64,000 nucleotides of DNA from Faecalibacterium prausnitzii (GTDB lineage Bacteria; Bacillota; Clostridia; Oscillospirales; Ruminococcaceae): positions 38,275 through 102,274 of the forward strand of contig NZ_PXUP01000012.1 in assembly GCF_003324185.1 (NCBI RefSeq), in the 5' to 3' direction. Shown here piece after piece: positions 8,816 through 19,461 of the stretch. The notes beneath the pieces were generated by a model. The model was not told where the DNA came from and ran no database searches. It saw only the letters and a list, made by a program, of their open reading frames with translations. Numbering within the stretch: position 1 is the stretch's first letter; every line of letters begins with the position of its first letter. A program made the position numbers and the translations under genes.

Positions 8816-8847
8816 AAAGCCCTCTCGGCCACGGCAGGGAGGGCTTT
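8816..8847 (-). terminator. Hairpin after secA
   Basis: AAAGCCCTC (8816-8824) pairs with GAGGGCTTT (8839-8847) just behind the secA stop. No T-run follows on the minus strand, so termination may be weak and allow read-through into the amidohydrolase. Confidence 0.5.
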
Positions 8848-8856
8848 GCCTTACGG

Positions 8857-11697
<2,841 letters not shown>

Positions 11698-11767
11698 AGG
11701 TCACACCTCATAAATCTTAAAAATCGGGCTGTGATGCGCCCGGAATCGCGCATAACAATACAAGTAT

Positions 11768-11796
11768 ATGATACACCAAAGCAGCAGACACGTCAA
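11768..11796 (-). promoter_or_regulatory. Promoter of secA
   Basis: Minus-strand TTGACG (plus 11791-11796), 17-bp spacer, TATCAT (plus 11768-11773), about 70 bp upstream of secA. Confidence 0.65.
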
Positions 11797-11962
11797 ACCT
11801 GCAAGGCTATTTTAGCCCGTTTTTACATGAACTTTCTGTAAAAAGATGCTGCAAGCCGTTCACAGATCCCCGATCTCCCGGCAGCACACTTTATTTTCGC
11901 CCTATCGCTTTGGGGAGAATCGTGGTAGAATAGGGCTATCATTGATAGGGAGGGCTGTACTT

Positions 11963-12799
11963 ATGCTCAAACGGCTGCGCACTGCGCACCCCATTCTTTA
12001 TTGTATCCTGTCCGAGGTGCTGTTCCTTGGCAGCATGGTTTTGTTCAGCCTGCTGGCTACCATCGGGCTGGCAGCGGCAGGCGCGGATTTTGACACCATG
12101 GACGGCTATCTGCTGGGTTCTGTGCAGGAGGCTGTGGGGCTGGCGGTGGCGCTTTTGCTGCTGGCCCGCACCGGCAGACTTGATCTGTTGCACCGGCGCG
12201 GCTGCGGCTTTCTGAACGGAATGCTGGTGGGCATGTACCCGCTGTTCTTCATCGGGTATACGACCGTTGGGACGCTGGCCTTTGACCGCCCGGACACGCC
12301 GCTGCTGCCGCTGCCCCGCATCCTGACCTTTATGCTGAACATGATCCTTGTGGGCGTGGCTGAGGAGCTGGTGTTCCGTGGCATCATTGCCCAGACCCTG
12401 CTGGAGCGCTACGGCACCGCCCGTGCCGGGGTGTGGAAGGCCTGCCTTGTGTCCGGCGTGCTGTTCGGCGCGGCGCACCTGAGCAATCTGCTCGGCTCGG
12501 AAGCCTTTGGCGTGCTGATGCAGTGCGTGTTTGCGGCCTCGCTGGGCGTGATGTTGGCCGCCATCTACTTCCGCACCGGCAATCTGTGGGTGACGGTGTT
12601 CCTGCACAGCGCCATGGACATTGCCGCCATGCTCATCGGTGGGCTGTACGGCACCACCAGTGTGGCCGAGAGCGTGAGCGGCTACGATGCCTCGCGGCTG
12701 CTGTCGGTGGCGGTGTACCTGATCCCCACCCTGTTTCTGCTGCGCAAAAAGAAGCTGCCGGAGGTGCAGCTGTACTGGGGCGGCATTGTAAAAAATTAA
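11963..12799 (+). CDS. CPBP family intramembrane metalloprotease
   Basis: 278 residues with about seven hydrophobic helices. The Abi/CPBP motifs are visible: EELVFRG near residues 133-139, FGAAHLSN, and FLHSAMD in the last motif, supplying the Glu, His and Asp expected in the membrane active site. Related proteins are CAAX-prenyl-type proteases or bacteriocin self-immunity factors. No bacteriocin gene is adjacent, so a housekeeping or unknown substrate is likelier. The ATG was chosen because GGGAGGG precedes it. Confidence 0.88.
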   Translation: MLKRLRTAHPILYCILSEVLFLGSMVLFSLLATIGLAAAGADFDTMDGYLLGSVQEAVGLAVALLLLARTGRLDLLHRRGCGFLNGMLVGMYPLFFIGYTTVGTLAFDRPDTPLLPLPRILTFMLNMILVGVAEELVFRGIIAQTLLERYGTARAGVWKACLVSGVLFGAAHLSNLLGSEAFGVLMQCVFAASLGVMLAAIYFRTGNLWVTVFLHSAMDIAAMLIGGLYGTTSVAESVSGYDASRLLSVAVYLIPTLFLLRKKKLPEVQLYWGGIVKN

Positions 12800-12820
12800 G
12801 GCTTGCGGACAAAAATCTTC

Positions 12821-12849
12821 TTGCAATCTGCTGTGCAATCTGGTATACT
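12821..12849 (+). promoter_or_regulatory. Promoter of rpsO
   Basis: TTGCAA (12821-12826), 17-bp spacer, TATACT (12844-12849). It leaves an untranslated leader of about 100 nt, enough for S15 autoregulatory structure, though none is demonstrated. Confidence 0.75.
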
Positions 12850-12955
12850 GTATCTGTTACCGTGGCACGGGGCTGGGAGTATGCCCGTTTTTGGGAGAAC
12901 CGTTTCCCGCCGCTGTGCCATAGGCAGATAAATTACTTGAAAGAGGTACTGTATT

Positions 12956-13210
12956 ATGAATAAGCAGGAAGTTATGGCCAAAGTCGCTCTGACCGAGAAG
13001 GACACTGGCTCCCCCGAGGTTCAGGTCGCTCTGCTGACCGCTCACATCAACGAGCTGAACGAGCACCTGAAGAAGAACCCTAACGATCACCACAGCCGCC
13101 GCGGTCTGCTGAAGATGGTTGGCCGTCGCCGCAATCTGCTGGCTTATCTCCAGAAGAAGGACATCGAGCGTTACCGTGCTCTGATCGCAACTCTGGGTCT
13201 GCGTAAGTAA
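12956..13210 (+). CDS. rpsO: 30S ribosomal protein S15
   Basis: 84 residues with the conserved S15 core ([34 protein letters not shown]). It binds 16S rRNA early in assembly of the 30S platform. pnp follows, the usual rpsO-pnp order. A GAAAGAGGT site precedes the ATG. The codon use is more biased than that of its neighbours, as expected of a highly expressed gene. Confidence 0.98.
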   Translation: MNKQEVMAKVALTEKDTGSPEVQVALLTAHINELNEHLKKNPNDHHSRRGLLKMVGRRRNLLAYLQKKDIERYRALIATLGLRK

Positions 13211-13220
13211 TTTTAACGGA

Positions 13221-13258
13221 GGGCAGGTACCGCAAAGGTACCTGCCCTTTGCTTTATG
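13221..13258 (+). terminator. Terminator between rpsO and pnp
   Basis: Perfect 11-bp stem GGGCAGGTACC / GGTACCTGCCC with a GCAAA loop, followed by TTTGCTTT. pnp therefore probably has its own promoter or relies on read-through. Confidence 0.88.
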
Positions 13259-13420
13259 TATAGCTCCATGTATCCCATGCGCACAAAATAGCGGTGGCAG
13301 CGTATTGCAGCAGTAAATCGAACGCCCGTGCCTGCGGGCAGGGACGCTGGATTTATTGCTATAATGCGCACGCCACGGCTTTTTGGATAGAACGATCCGA
13401 AAAACAAGGAGGCAGAAACA

Positions 13421-15562
13421 ATGGCAATCGAATTTGGTTCCCGCAAAGAGACCTTTGACAACTTCAAGGTCTACGAAACCATGCTGGCCGGCCGCCCGTT
13501 CAAGGTTGAAATGGGCAAGATGTGTGGCCTGTCCAATGCCAGCGCACTGATCCGCTACGGCGAGACCTGCGTGATGTGCAACGTGGTCATGAGCCCCAAG
13601 CCCCGCGAGGGCGTGGATTTCTTCCCGCTGAACGTGGAGTACGAGGAAAAGCTCTACGCCGCAGGCCGCATTCCCGGCAGCTTTATGCGCCGTGAGGGCC
13701 GCCCCGGTGAGCGCGCTATCCTGACCAGCCGCGTGGTGGACCGCCCCATGCGCCCGCTGTTCCCCAAGGAGATGCGCAACGACGTGTGCATCACCATGAC
13801 CGTCATGAGCCTTGACCCGGACTGCAGCCCCGAGATCGCCGGTATGATCGGCGCTTCTCTGGTGACCGCCGTGTCCGACATCCCCTGGAACGGCCCCATC
13901 GGCGGCGTGCAGGTGGGTCTGGTTGACGGCGAGATCGTGCTGAACCCCACCCAGGAGCAGCGCAAGGTGAGCGACCTTGCTCTGACCGTTGCCGCCACTA
14001 TGGATAAGATCGTGATGATCGAGGCCGGCGCCAACGAGGTGGACGAGGACACCATGCTGACCGCCATCAAGACCGCACACGTTGAGATCAAGAAGATCAT
14101 CGAGTTCATCAACAAGATCGTGGCCGAGCGCGGCAAGCCGAAGATCGACTTCCAGGTGGTGGGTCTGGACATGGACGTGTTCCACGCCATCCAGAATAAG
14201 TACTTGGACGATTTCAAGGCCGCTATGGACACCGACGACAAGAACGTGCGTGACGCAGCCCTGCTGCCCATCATGGACAAGATCGCTGAGGAATACCCCG
14301 ACCTGTCTGCCGCCGATCTGGATCTGGTAAGCTACAAGATGCAGAAGTTCGTGGTGCGCCGCTGGCTGCTGGATGAGGGCAAGCGCGTGGACGGACGCGG
14401 CATCAACGAGATCCGCCCGCTGGCCGCAGAGGTGGGCATCCTGCCCCGCGTGCACGGCTCCGGTATGTTCACCCGTGGTCAGACGCAGGTGCTTACCACC
14501 TGCACGCTGGGCGGCACCAAGGACAACCAGTTGATGGACGACCTGACCGACGAGCAGACCAAGCGCTATATCCACCACTACAACTTCCCGCCGTACTCTG
14601 TGGGCGAGGCACGCGCACCGCGCAGCCCCGGCCGCCGCGAGATCGGCCACGGCGCATTGGCTGAGCGTGCTCTGGTGCCGGTGCTGCCCTCCTTGGAGGA
14701 GTTCCCCTACACCATCCGCTGCGTGTCCGAGGTGCTCAGCTCTAACGGCTCCACCTCTCAGGCTTCCATCTGCGGCTCTACGCTGGCACTGATGGACGCT
14801 GGCGTGCCCATCAAGGCTCCGGTTGCCGGTATCTCCTGCGGCCTGATCACCGAGGGCGAGCGCTGGATGACCATGCTGGACATTCAGGGCGTGGAGGACT
14901 TCCACGGCGATATGGACTTTAAGGTTGGCGGCACCCGCAAGGGCATCACCGCCATCCAGATGGACATCAAGATCGACGGCCTGACCTACGACATCATTGC
15001 CGAGGCCTTCGAGAAGTGCCGCAAGGGCCGCCTGTATATTCTGGACGAGATCATCAAGCCGGTGATCGCCGAGCCCCGTCAGGAGCTGAGCCGCTGGGCA
15101 CCCAAGATGTTCAGCATGATGATCCCCACCGACAAGATCAAGGACGTGATCGGTAAGGGCGGCAAGGTCATTCAGGATATCTGCGCTACCTGCAACTGCA
15201 AGATCGACGTGCAGGAGGACGGCCATGTGTTCGTCTCCGCTGTGGATCAGGAGGACGCAAAGCGCGCCATCTTTACCATCAAGACCATTGTGGAGGACCC
15301 CGAGATCGGTGCCATCTACAAGGGCAAGGTGACCCGCCTGATGAACTTTGGTGCCTTTGTGGAGATCGCTCCGGGCAAGGAAGGCCTTGTGCATATCTCC
15401 AAGCTGGACACCAAGCGCGTGGAGCGGGTAGAGGACGTGGTTGCCGTGGGCGATGCCATCGTGGTCAAGGTGACCGACATCGACCAGCAGGGCCGCATCA
15501 ACCTGAGCCGCCGCGACGCCATTCTGGCTCTGGAAGCCAAAAGGGCCGCCCAGCAGCAGTAA
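13421..15562 (+). CDS. pnp: Polynucleotide phosphorylase
   Basis: 713 residues with two RNase PH-like domains (the second with SRSPGRREIGHGALAER-type motif residues near 400), a KH domain (IKDVIGKGGKVIQDI) and a C-terminal S1 domain (GKVTRLMNFGAFVEIAPG). It degrades RNA 3' to 5' using phosphate and can add tails. The ATG follows AAGGAGGCAGAAACA. Full length for the family, with nothing unusual. Confidence 0.98.
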   Translation: MAIEFGSRKETFDNFKVYETMLAGRPFKVEMGKMCGLSNASALIRYGETCVMCNVVMSPKPREGVDFFPLNVEYEEKLYAAGRIPGSFMRREGRPGERAILTSRVVDRPMRPLFPKEMRNDVCITMTVMSLDPDCSPEIAGMIGASLVTAVSDIPWNGPIGGVQVGLVDGEIVLNPTQEQRKVSDLALTVAATMDKIVMIEAGANEVDEDTMLTAIKTAHVEIKKIIEFINKIVAERGKPKIDFQVVGLDMDVFHAIQNKYLDDFKAAMDTDDKNVRDAALLPIMDKIAEEYPDLSAADLDLVSYKMQKFVVRRWLLDEGKRVDGRGINEIRPLAAEVGILPRVHGSGMFTRGQTQVLTTCTLGGTKDNQLMDDLTDEQTKRYIHHYNFPPYSVGEARAPRSPGRREIGHGALAERALVPVLPSLEEFPYTIRCVSEVLSSNGSTSQASICGSTLALMDAGVPIKAPVAGISCGLITEGERWMTMLDIQGVEDFHGDMDFKVGGTRKGITAIQMDIKIDGLTYDIIAEAFEKCRKGRLYILDEIIKPVIAEPRQELSRWAPKMFSMMIPTDKIKDVIGKGGKVIQDICATCNCKIDVQEDGHVFVSAVDQEDAKRAIFTIKTIVEDPEIGAIYKGKVTRLMNFGAFVEIAPGKEGLVHISKLDTKRVERVEDVVAVGDAIVVKVTDIDQQGRINLSRRDAILALEAKRAAQQQ

Positions 15563-15587
15563 AAACCTAATACAGATTGCATAAAAC

Positions 15588-15622
15588 AAGAGCCGCTGTA
15601 CTTTTTGTACGGCGGCTCTTTT
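15588..15622 (+). terminator. Terminator of pnp
   Basis: AAGAGCCGC-T-GTAC pairs with GTAC-G-GCGGCTCTT across a TTTTT loop, with TT following. It sits 25 bp behind the pnp stop. Confidence 0.8.
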
Positions 15623-15631
15623 GCGTGTACC

Positions 15632-15722
15632 CCCTCAGGCTCACTGCGTTCGCCAGCTCCACCCCAAAAGCTCCCCCTTCGGGGGAGCTGGCATCGAGCA
15701 AAGCGAGATGCCTGAGAGGGTT
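15632..15722. repeat. Palindromic intergenic repeat
   Basis: The outer parts CCCTCAGGC and GCCTGAGAGGG are nearly complementary, and the centre has a GCTCCCCC-TTCG-GGGGGAGC hairpin. The whole about 90-bp unit can fold into one long imperfect hairpin between convergent pnp and the pilus operon. Similar palindromic units are common between genes in gut Clostridia; this identification is from memory. A further hairpin (15879-15902) with the same GCTCCCCC arm follows. Confidence 0.6.
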
Positions 15723-15732
15723 CGTGCCTAAA

Positions 15733-15852
15733 CCCCACCCGTGAAAAGGCAATTCTGGAAAATCCGCAGATTTTCCAGAATTGCAAATTTAAAAATATAT
15801 TTTCCGCTGATTATGCGCAGAGCAACGCGGAGCGCATTCAAAATCGTGCTGC
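15733..15852 (+). repeat. Composite intergenic repeat, copy near 15.8 kb
   Basis: A perfect 16-bp hairpin (15749-15764 with 15769-15784, loop CGCA) preceded by CCCGTGAAAA, then an AT-rich spacer and the core: CCGCTG (15804), ATGCGC (15813-15818), GCGG (15827-15830), GCGCAT (15832-15837). The second pairing ATGCGC/GCGCAT differs from other copies but stays complementary. Confidence 0.75.
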
Positions 15853-15949
15853 GCCCGGCAGGGGAAAGGGCACAAAAAATGCTCCCCCTTGCGGGGGAGC
15901 AAATTCGGTACACAACGCCACGCTGTGCCGAAAAGAAAGGAGTGCAAAG

Positions 15950-16813
15950 TCAGTTTTCCTTTTTGCCCTGACGGTTCAGCACCCAGCCTGCGGCAAACAG
16001 CAGCACGCCGCTGCAGGCCAGCACCGGCACGGGCCAGTTCAACTGGCCGGTCTGGGGCAGAACAGGCTTATCGGGGTTGGAAGGGGAGACCGGGTTATCC
16101 GGATTTTCGGGGCTTACGGGGTTGTCCGGGTTGCCGGGACTTACCGGGTTATCAGGGCTGTCCGGGCTCACCGGCGTATCCGGGTTATCCGGCTGCTCCG
16201 GGAGATCGGGGGTGTCCGGTGTGTCGGGCGTATCGGGCACATCCGGGGTGTCGGGGGTGTCCGGCGTTTCCGGGATGGTAGCGCCTACCTTGGGGGTGGC
16301 GTCCACATCGTAGATCCAGTTGTCGCCATCGGGCATGGGGATGGACACAAGGAAGGGCTTGATGGCCTCGTAGCCGTGGGATGCCTCGGTCTGCACGACC
16401 AAGTACAGACCCTGCGGCAGCTTGGTAATGTTGGCATAGCCCTCTTCGTTCACGTCCTGCTGGGCGGCAATGGCGGGCACAGCGGGCAGATACTTTACCA
16501 GCTGGTCTGCCAGCGTGCTGTCGGAAAGATCGCCCAGCACGACACCGCAGCCCGTAAAATCGCCGGTATAGTCAAAGTACAGGTTGCCGTTGGTGCGCTT
16601 GACGGTGGCCACCTGATACAGGGTAAGCTCGCCGCCGCGCAGGGGCACATCGTTGTGGGTGTCGTACAGACGGACGTGGAGCGAGCCCAGACGCCCCAGT
16701 ACAATGTTGGCACTGGTGGCAAACGCCGGCAGGGCGCAGCATACCACAAGGCACATAGCCAGCAGCACAGCCGCCAGACGATGACGCAAATCAATGCTTT
16801 TCATGTTCTTCAC
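15950..16813 (-). CDS. LPXTG-anchored minor pilin / collagen-like stalk protein
   Basis: 287 residues. It has a signal peptide (hydrophobic stretch ending ALPAFA), an N-terminal SpaA-type pilin domain, and a Pro/Asp-rich stalk of roughly 70 residues built of TPD and NPVSP-type repeats. The C-terminus is a sorting signal: LPQTG at 252-256, a hydrophobic segment and a basic tail. Sortase would join it to the pilus or the cell wall. The start overlaps the end of the sortase C gene, placing it last in the pilus operon. The repeats make length variation between strains likely. Confidence 0.87.
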   Translation of the reverse strand: MKNMKSIDLRHRLAAVLLAMCLVVCCALPAFATSANIVLGRLGSLHVRLYDTHNDVPLRGGELTLYQVATVKRTNGNLYFDYTGDFTGCGVVLGDLSDSTLADQLVKYLPAVPAIAAQQDVNEEGYANITKLPQGLYLVVQTEASHGYEAIKPFLVSIPMPDGDNWIYDVDATPKVGATIPETPDTPDTPDVPDTPDTPDTPDLPEQPDNPDTPVSPDSPDNPVSPGNPDNPVSPENPDNPVSPSNPDKPVLPQTGQLNWPVPVLACSGVLLFAAGWVLNRQGKKEN

Positions 16814-17636
16814 CTCTCGTTTTCTTGGGTTTGCGTGTGGAAATCAGCATACCGATCAGCAAGATCAGCAGCATGGGCAGCGCCATAATGGGCGCAACAA
16901 TAATGGGTTCAATTTTAAGCGCTTCGGCGGTAACGCGGAGGTGCTTGTACTGATCCGGGGTCTCTACGCGGCGGCCGCGTACCAGCAGGCGGTGGGTGTT
17001 GATGCCGTAGGGGGTGCAGGTCATCAAGGTGACGTAGTCCTTGCCTTCGGCGATCTTCAGCTCATCGGTCTCGGTGGGCAGCACGATGGAAATTTTGTCC
17101 ACCTCGTAGGTGAGCACCCGGTCCAGCACGGTGATGGTAAAGGTATCGCCCACTTCCAGCTGGTCGAGGTTGGTAAACAGCTTTGCGCTGGGCAGGCCGC
17201 GGTGCGCCGAGATGACCGCGTGGGTGCTCTCGCCGCCCACCGGCAGGCTGGTGCCCTCCAGGTGGCCTGCGGCGATCTGCAATACGCCGTCGCTGGTGCC
17301 GTGGTAGATGGGCAGCTCCACGCCGATTTTGGAAATGGTGATGTAACCCATAATGCCGGTGCCGGTAATATCCAGCGTGTCGTTGTAGCCGGTAAGCTGA
17401 TCCGGGCGGTAAAGGGCGTTTTTGTTGGCGGCCACCTGTGCGTTAAAGGCATCGGCGGCGTCAAAGTAGGCGCTGTAGTCGGCATCGGTCAGATTGTCCA
17501 CATCCTCGGCATAGGTGGCCACAGCACGGGACTGATGCAGTTGGTTGACGTAATCGCTGAGGGTAGGGTATAACATCACGGATAGACCCACGAAAAAGAC
17601 GAGGATCAGGATGATGGTGCTTTTGTTCTTTTTCAT
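16791..17636 (-). CDS. srtC: Class C (pilus-polymerising) sortase
   Basis: 281 residues with an N-terminal and a C-terminal membrane segment, as in class C sortases. The catalytic TLMTC motif has Cys207, followed by TPYGINTHRLLVRGRR with the conserved Arg; the catalytic His is in HAVISAHRG. These enzymes link pilin Lys side chains to LPXTG threonines to build pili. It lies between the major and minor pilin genes. No housekeeping class A sortase is in the window. Confidence 0.95.
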   Translation of the reverse strand: MKKNKSTIILILVFFVGLSVMLYPTLSDYVNQLHQSRAVATYAEDVDNLTDADYSAYFDAADAFNAQVAANKNALYRPDQLTGYNDTLDITGTGIMGYITISKIGVELPIYHGTSDGVLQIAAGHLEGTSLPVGGESTHAVISAHRGLPSAKLFTNLDQLEVGDTFTITVLDRVLTYEVDKISIVLPTETDELKIAEGKDYVTLMTCTPYGINTHRLLVRGRRVETPDQYKHLRVTAEALKIEPIIVAPIMALPMLLILLIGMLISTRKPKKTRGEEHEKH

Positions 17637-17715
17637 GGGCTACTCCCTAATGTTATAAGGATAGGAGCGGGGGCCTTGCAGCCCCTTTGCTCCGGGTTCT
17701 TGGGGGAAATGGAGC

Positions 17716-19314
17716 TTACTTGTTCTCCATGCGCTTCTTGGTGACCAGCAGAACGATGGCCGCAACCATTAGGCCGCTGCCGACCACATAGAACAGGGTA
17801 GTGCCGATGCCGCCGGTGGAGGGCAGGGTAATGCCGCTGGCTTTGTTGATGATTTCATTATTCAGGTTGGATTCACCGGACAGATTAACATCGTGTTCGT
17901 CGTGCGTTGCAGAAATGACGATTTTAGTTTTGTCACAGGCACTGTAACCGGTGGGAGGGTTGGTCTCCTTCAGGTAGTAGGTGCCAGCGTCCAGACCTTT
18001 AACGTTGAACGTGCCATCAGCGGCGGATTTCATTTCAACAGCGGTTTTACCGGTTGCGTTCTTGATGGGGTAGTAGAATTTGCCGTCTTGGTAGAGCTCC
18101 ACTTCATTCGTACAATCCGCATCGCTGTACAGACGGAAGCCAGCGCCCTCCAGCTTGTTGTTCTCGTTAACTTCATCGCGGTACTTGGTGTTGTTCAGCT
18201 GGTAGGTGTACACACGGACTTCGCTTTCGGGAGTGAAGCCCCAGTATGCGCTGTTTCTGGGGTTATTAGAGTACTGGAGCTGTACTTTGTTTTTGTTATC
18301 GGTAGAGCCACTTGTAGAATTGACAGCGGCTTTGTCGTTCAGGTGTGCAGTATAGGTGACCGTAATAGTCGCGCCGTCATTCAAATTGAACCTTGGATCT
18401 TCAACACAGGTTTTGACATCAGGAATGCCTACCACAAAATAGTTATGACTTTCAAGATCGGTAGTATCAATGGTATACTTCGAAGAATCGCCGGTGATAT
18501 CATAGGGAATGCCATTGGATTCAATGACTACACTATCGAGTCTGTCATAAGTAATGCCCTTGGACAAGGTATCATTGAACAAAACAGCGTACTCGTCATA
18601 GTAATCGTAAGCACGGCCATTGTCTCTGCTTGCGGGCAAGGTAGCAATCAGCTTGAACTGGAACTCTTCGTTGATCGCATGGTCAGCGCTGGAATAAAAA
18701 CCTGCTTCGTTGGTGCCATCCTGATTGTCATAAACTTCCTTCTCAACATAGGGCTTTACAACCTTATGATTAACTAAAACGACATAGGGTGCTTGGGGAA
18801 CATTCAGCAGGAAGAAGGAATTGTAGGCATGATAGAAATCGCGAAGGTTAAAGTAGGTAGTATCAACGATCAGATAATAACCTGACTCTGGAATGTTGAT
18901 GCCACCGGTGTGATCTGTAATGACGGGTTTCGGGTTTGCATTGGCATCCGGGTAGAGATAGTGGCATACAACGCGCGCAAAAGCGATGCTGTAATCATCG
19001 GAATTATGCCATTTGCTGATAACCGCAAGAACGTCCTGAGCAGTGAAATTAGTTTTAAACTCACCGCCGATGGTAGGATCTGCCGTCAACTGCGCCAGAA
19101 ACTCGTCAGGCTTAGTGATGCTGCTGCCCCACCCAACGTTGGAAAGCGTCTCATTGTCCTTACTAATAACACCCTTGAAGATCTGGAAAGCGCTGTAACC
19201 GTGGAGTTGGTTGAGGTCCTCCTCAGTGTCGTATGCAAACGCCGGGATCGCCATGGCGCACACCATGGCAACTGCCAGCAGAGCAGCCATGAGTTTCTTC
19301 ATTGCTTTTTTCAT
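17716..19314 (-). CDS. LPXTG major pilin, SpaH/EbpB-type backbone subunit
   Basis: 532 residues. A signal peptide ends at AIPAFA. A pilin-motif-like lysine occurs in YVVLVNHKVVKPY. A D2-type isopeptide domain lies in the middle, and a Cna-B-like domain near the C-terminus holds the E-box YYLKETNPPTGYS. The sorting signal LPSTG (497-501) is followed by a transmembrane segment and KKRMENK. It should be the polymer backbone joined by the adjacent sortase C. The coding sequence is visibly AT-richer than its neighbours, suggesting acquisition or antigenic diversification. A G/C-rich hairpin lies just upstream of its ribosome binding site. Confidence 0.92.
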   Translation of the reverse strand: MKKAMKKLMAALLAVAMVCAMAIPAFAYDTEEDLNQLHGYSAFQIFKGVISKDNETLSNVGWGSSITKPDEFLAQLTADPTIGGEFKTNFTAQDVLAVISKWHNSDDYSIAFARVVCHYLYPDANANPKPVITDHTGGINIPESGYYLIVDTTYFNLRDFYHAYNSFFLLNVPQAPYVVLVNHKVVKPYVEKEVYDNQDGTNEAGFYSSADHAINEEFQFKLIATLPASRDNGRAYDYYDEYAVLFNDTLSKGITYDRLDSVVIESNGIPYDITGDSSKYTIDTTDLESHNYFVVGIPDVKTCVEDPRFNLNDGATITVTYTAHLNDKAAVNSTSGSTDNKNKVQLQYSNNPRNSAYWGFTPESEVRVYTYQLNNTKYRDEVNENNKLEGAGFRLYSDADCTNEVELYQDGKFYYPIKNATGKTAVEMKSAADGTFNVKGLDAGTYYLKETNPPTGYSACDKTKIVISATHDEHDVNLSGESNLNNEIINKASGITLPSTGGIGTTLFYVVGSGLMVAAIVLLVTKKRMENK

Positions 19315-19345
19315 GGAAAAGCCCCTTTCTTTTTTTTGCCCCTTG

Positions 19346-19375
19346 CCTCCCCCTGCATTTTGTGCAGGGGGGAGG
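19346..19375 (-). other. Intergenic mRNA hairpin upstream of the major pilin
   Basis: CCTCCCCCTGCA (19346-19357) pairs with TGCAGGGG(G)GAGG (19363-19375). It sits between the adhesin stop and the major pilin start and no T-run follows on the minus strand. This looks more like an RNA processing or stabilising element, raising pilin dosage, than a terminator; that role is inferred. Confidence 0.5.
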
Positions 19376-19461
19376 GATGTGGTTTATGTTCGGATCATCG
19401 CGTAAACTTTGCGCTGGGCGGGCGGGGGCTCAGCCCCGGCACGCCAGCAGAAAAGTGCAGT

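Noticed and set aside
12857..15589. A 910-codon open frame on the minus strand
   Set aside because: It is antisense to rpsO and pnp; high GC at third positions keeps the reverse frame open. No ribosome site and no recognisable domain.
16077..16313. CRISPR-like or minisatellite array
   Set aside because: The repeats are the Pro/Asp codons of the minor pilin stalk, in frame and without spacers.
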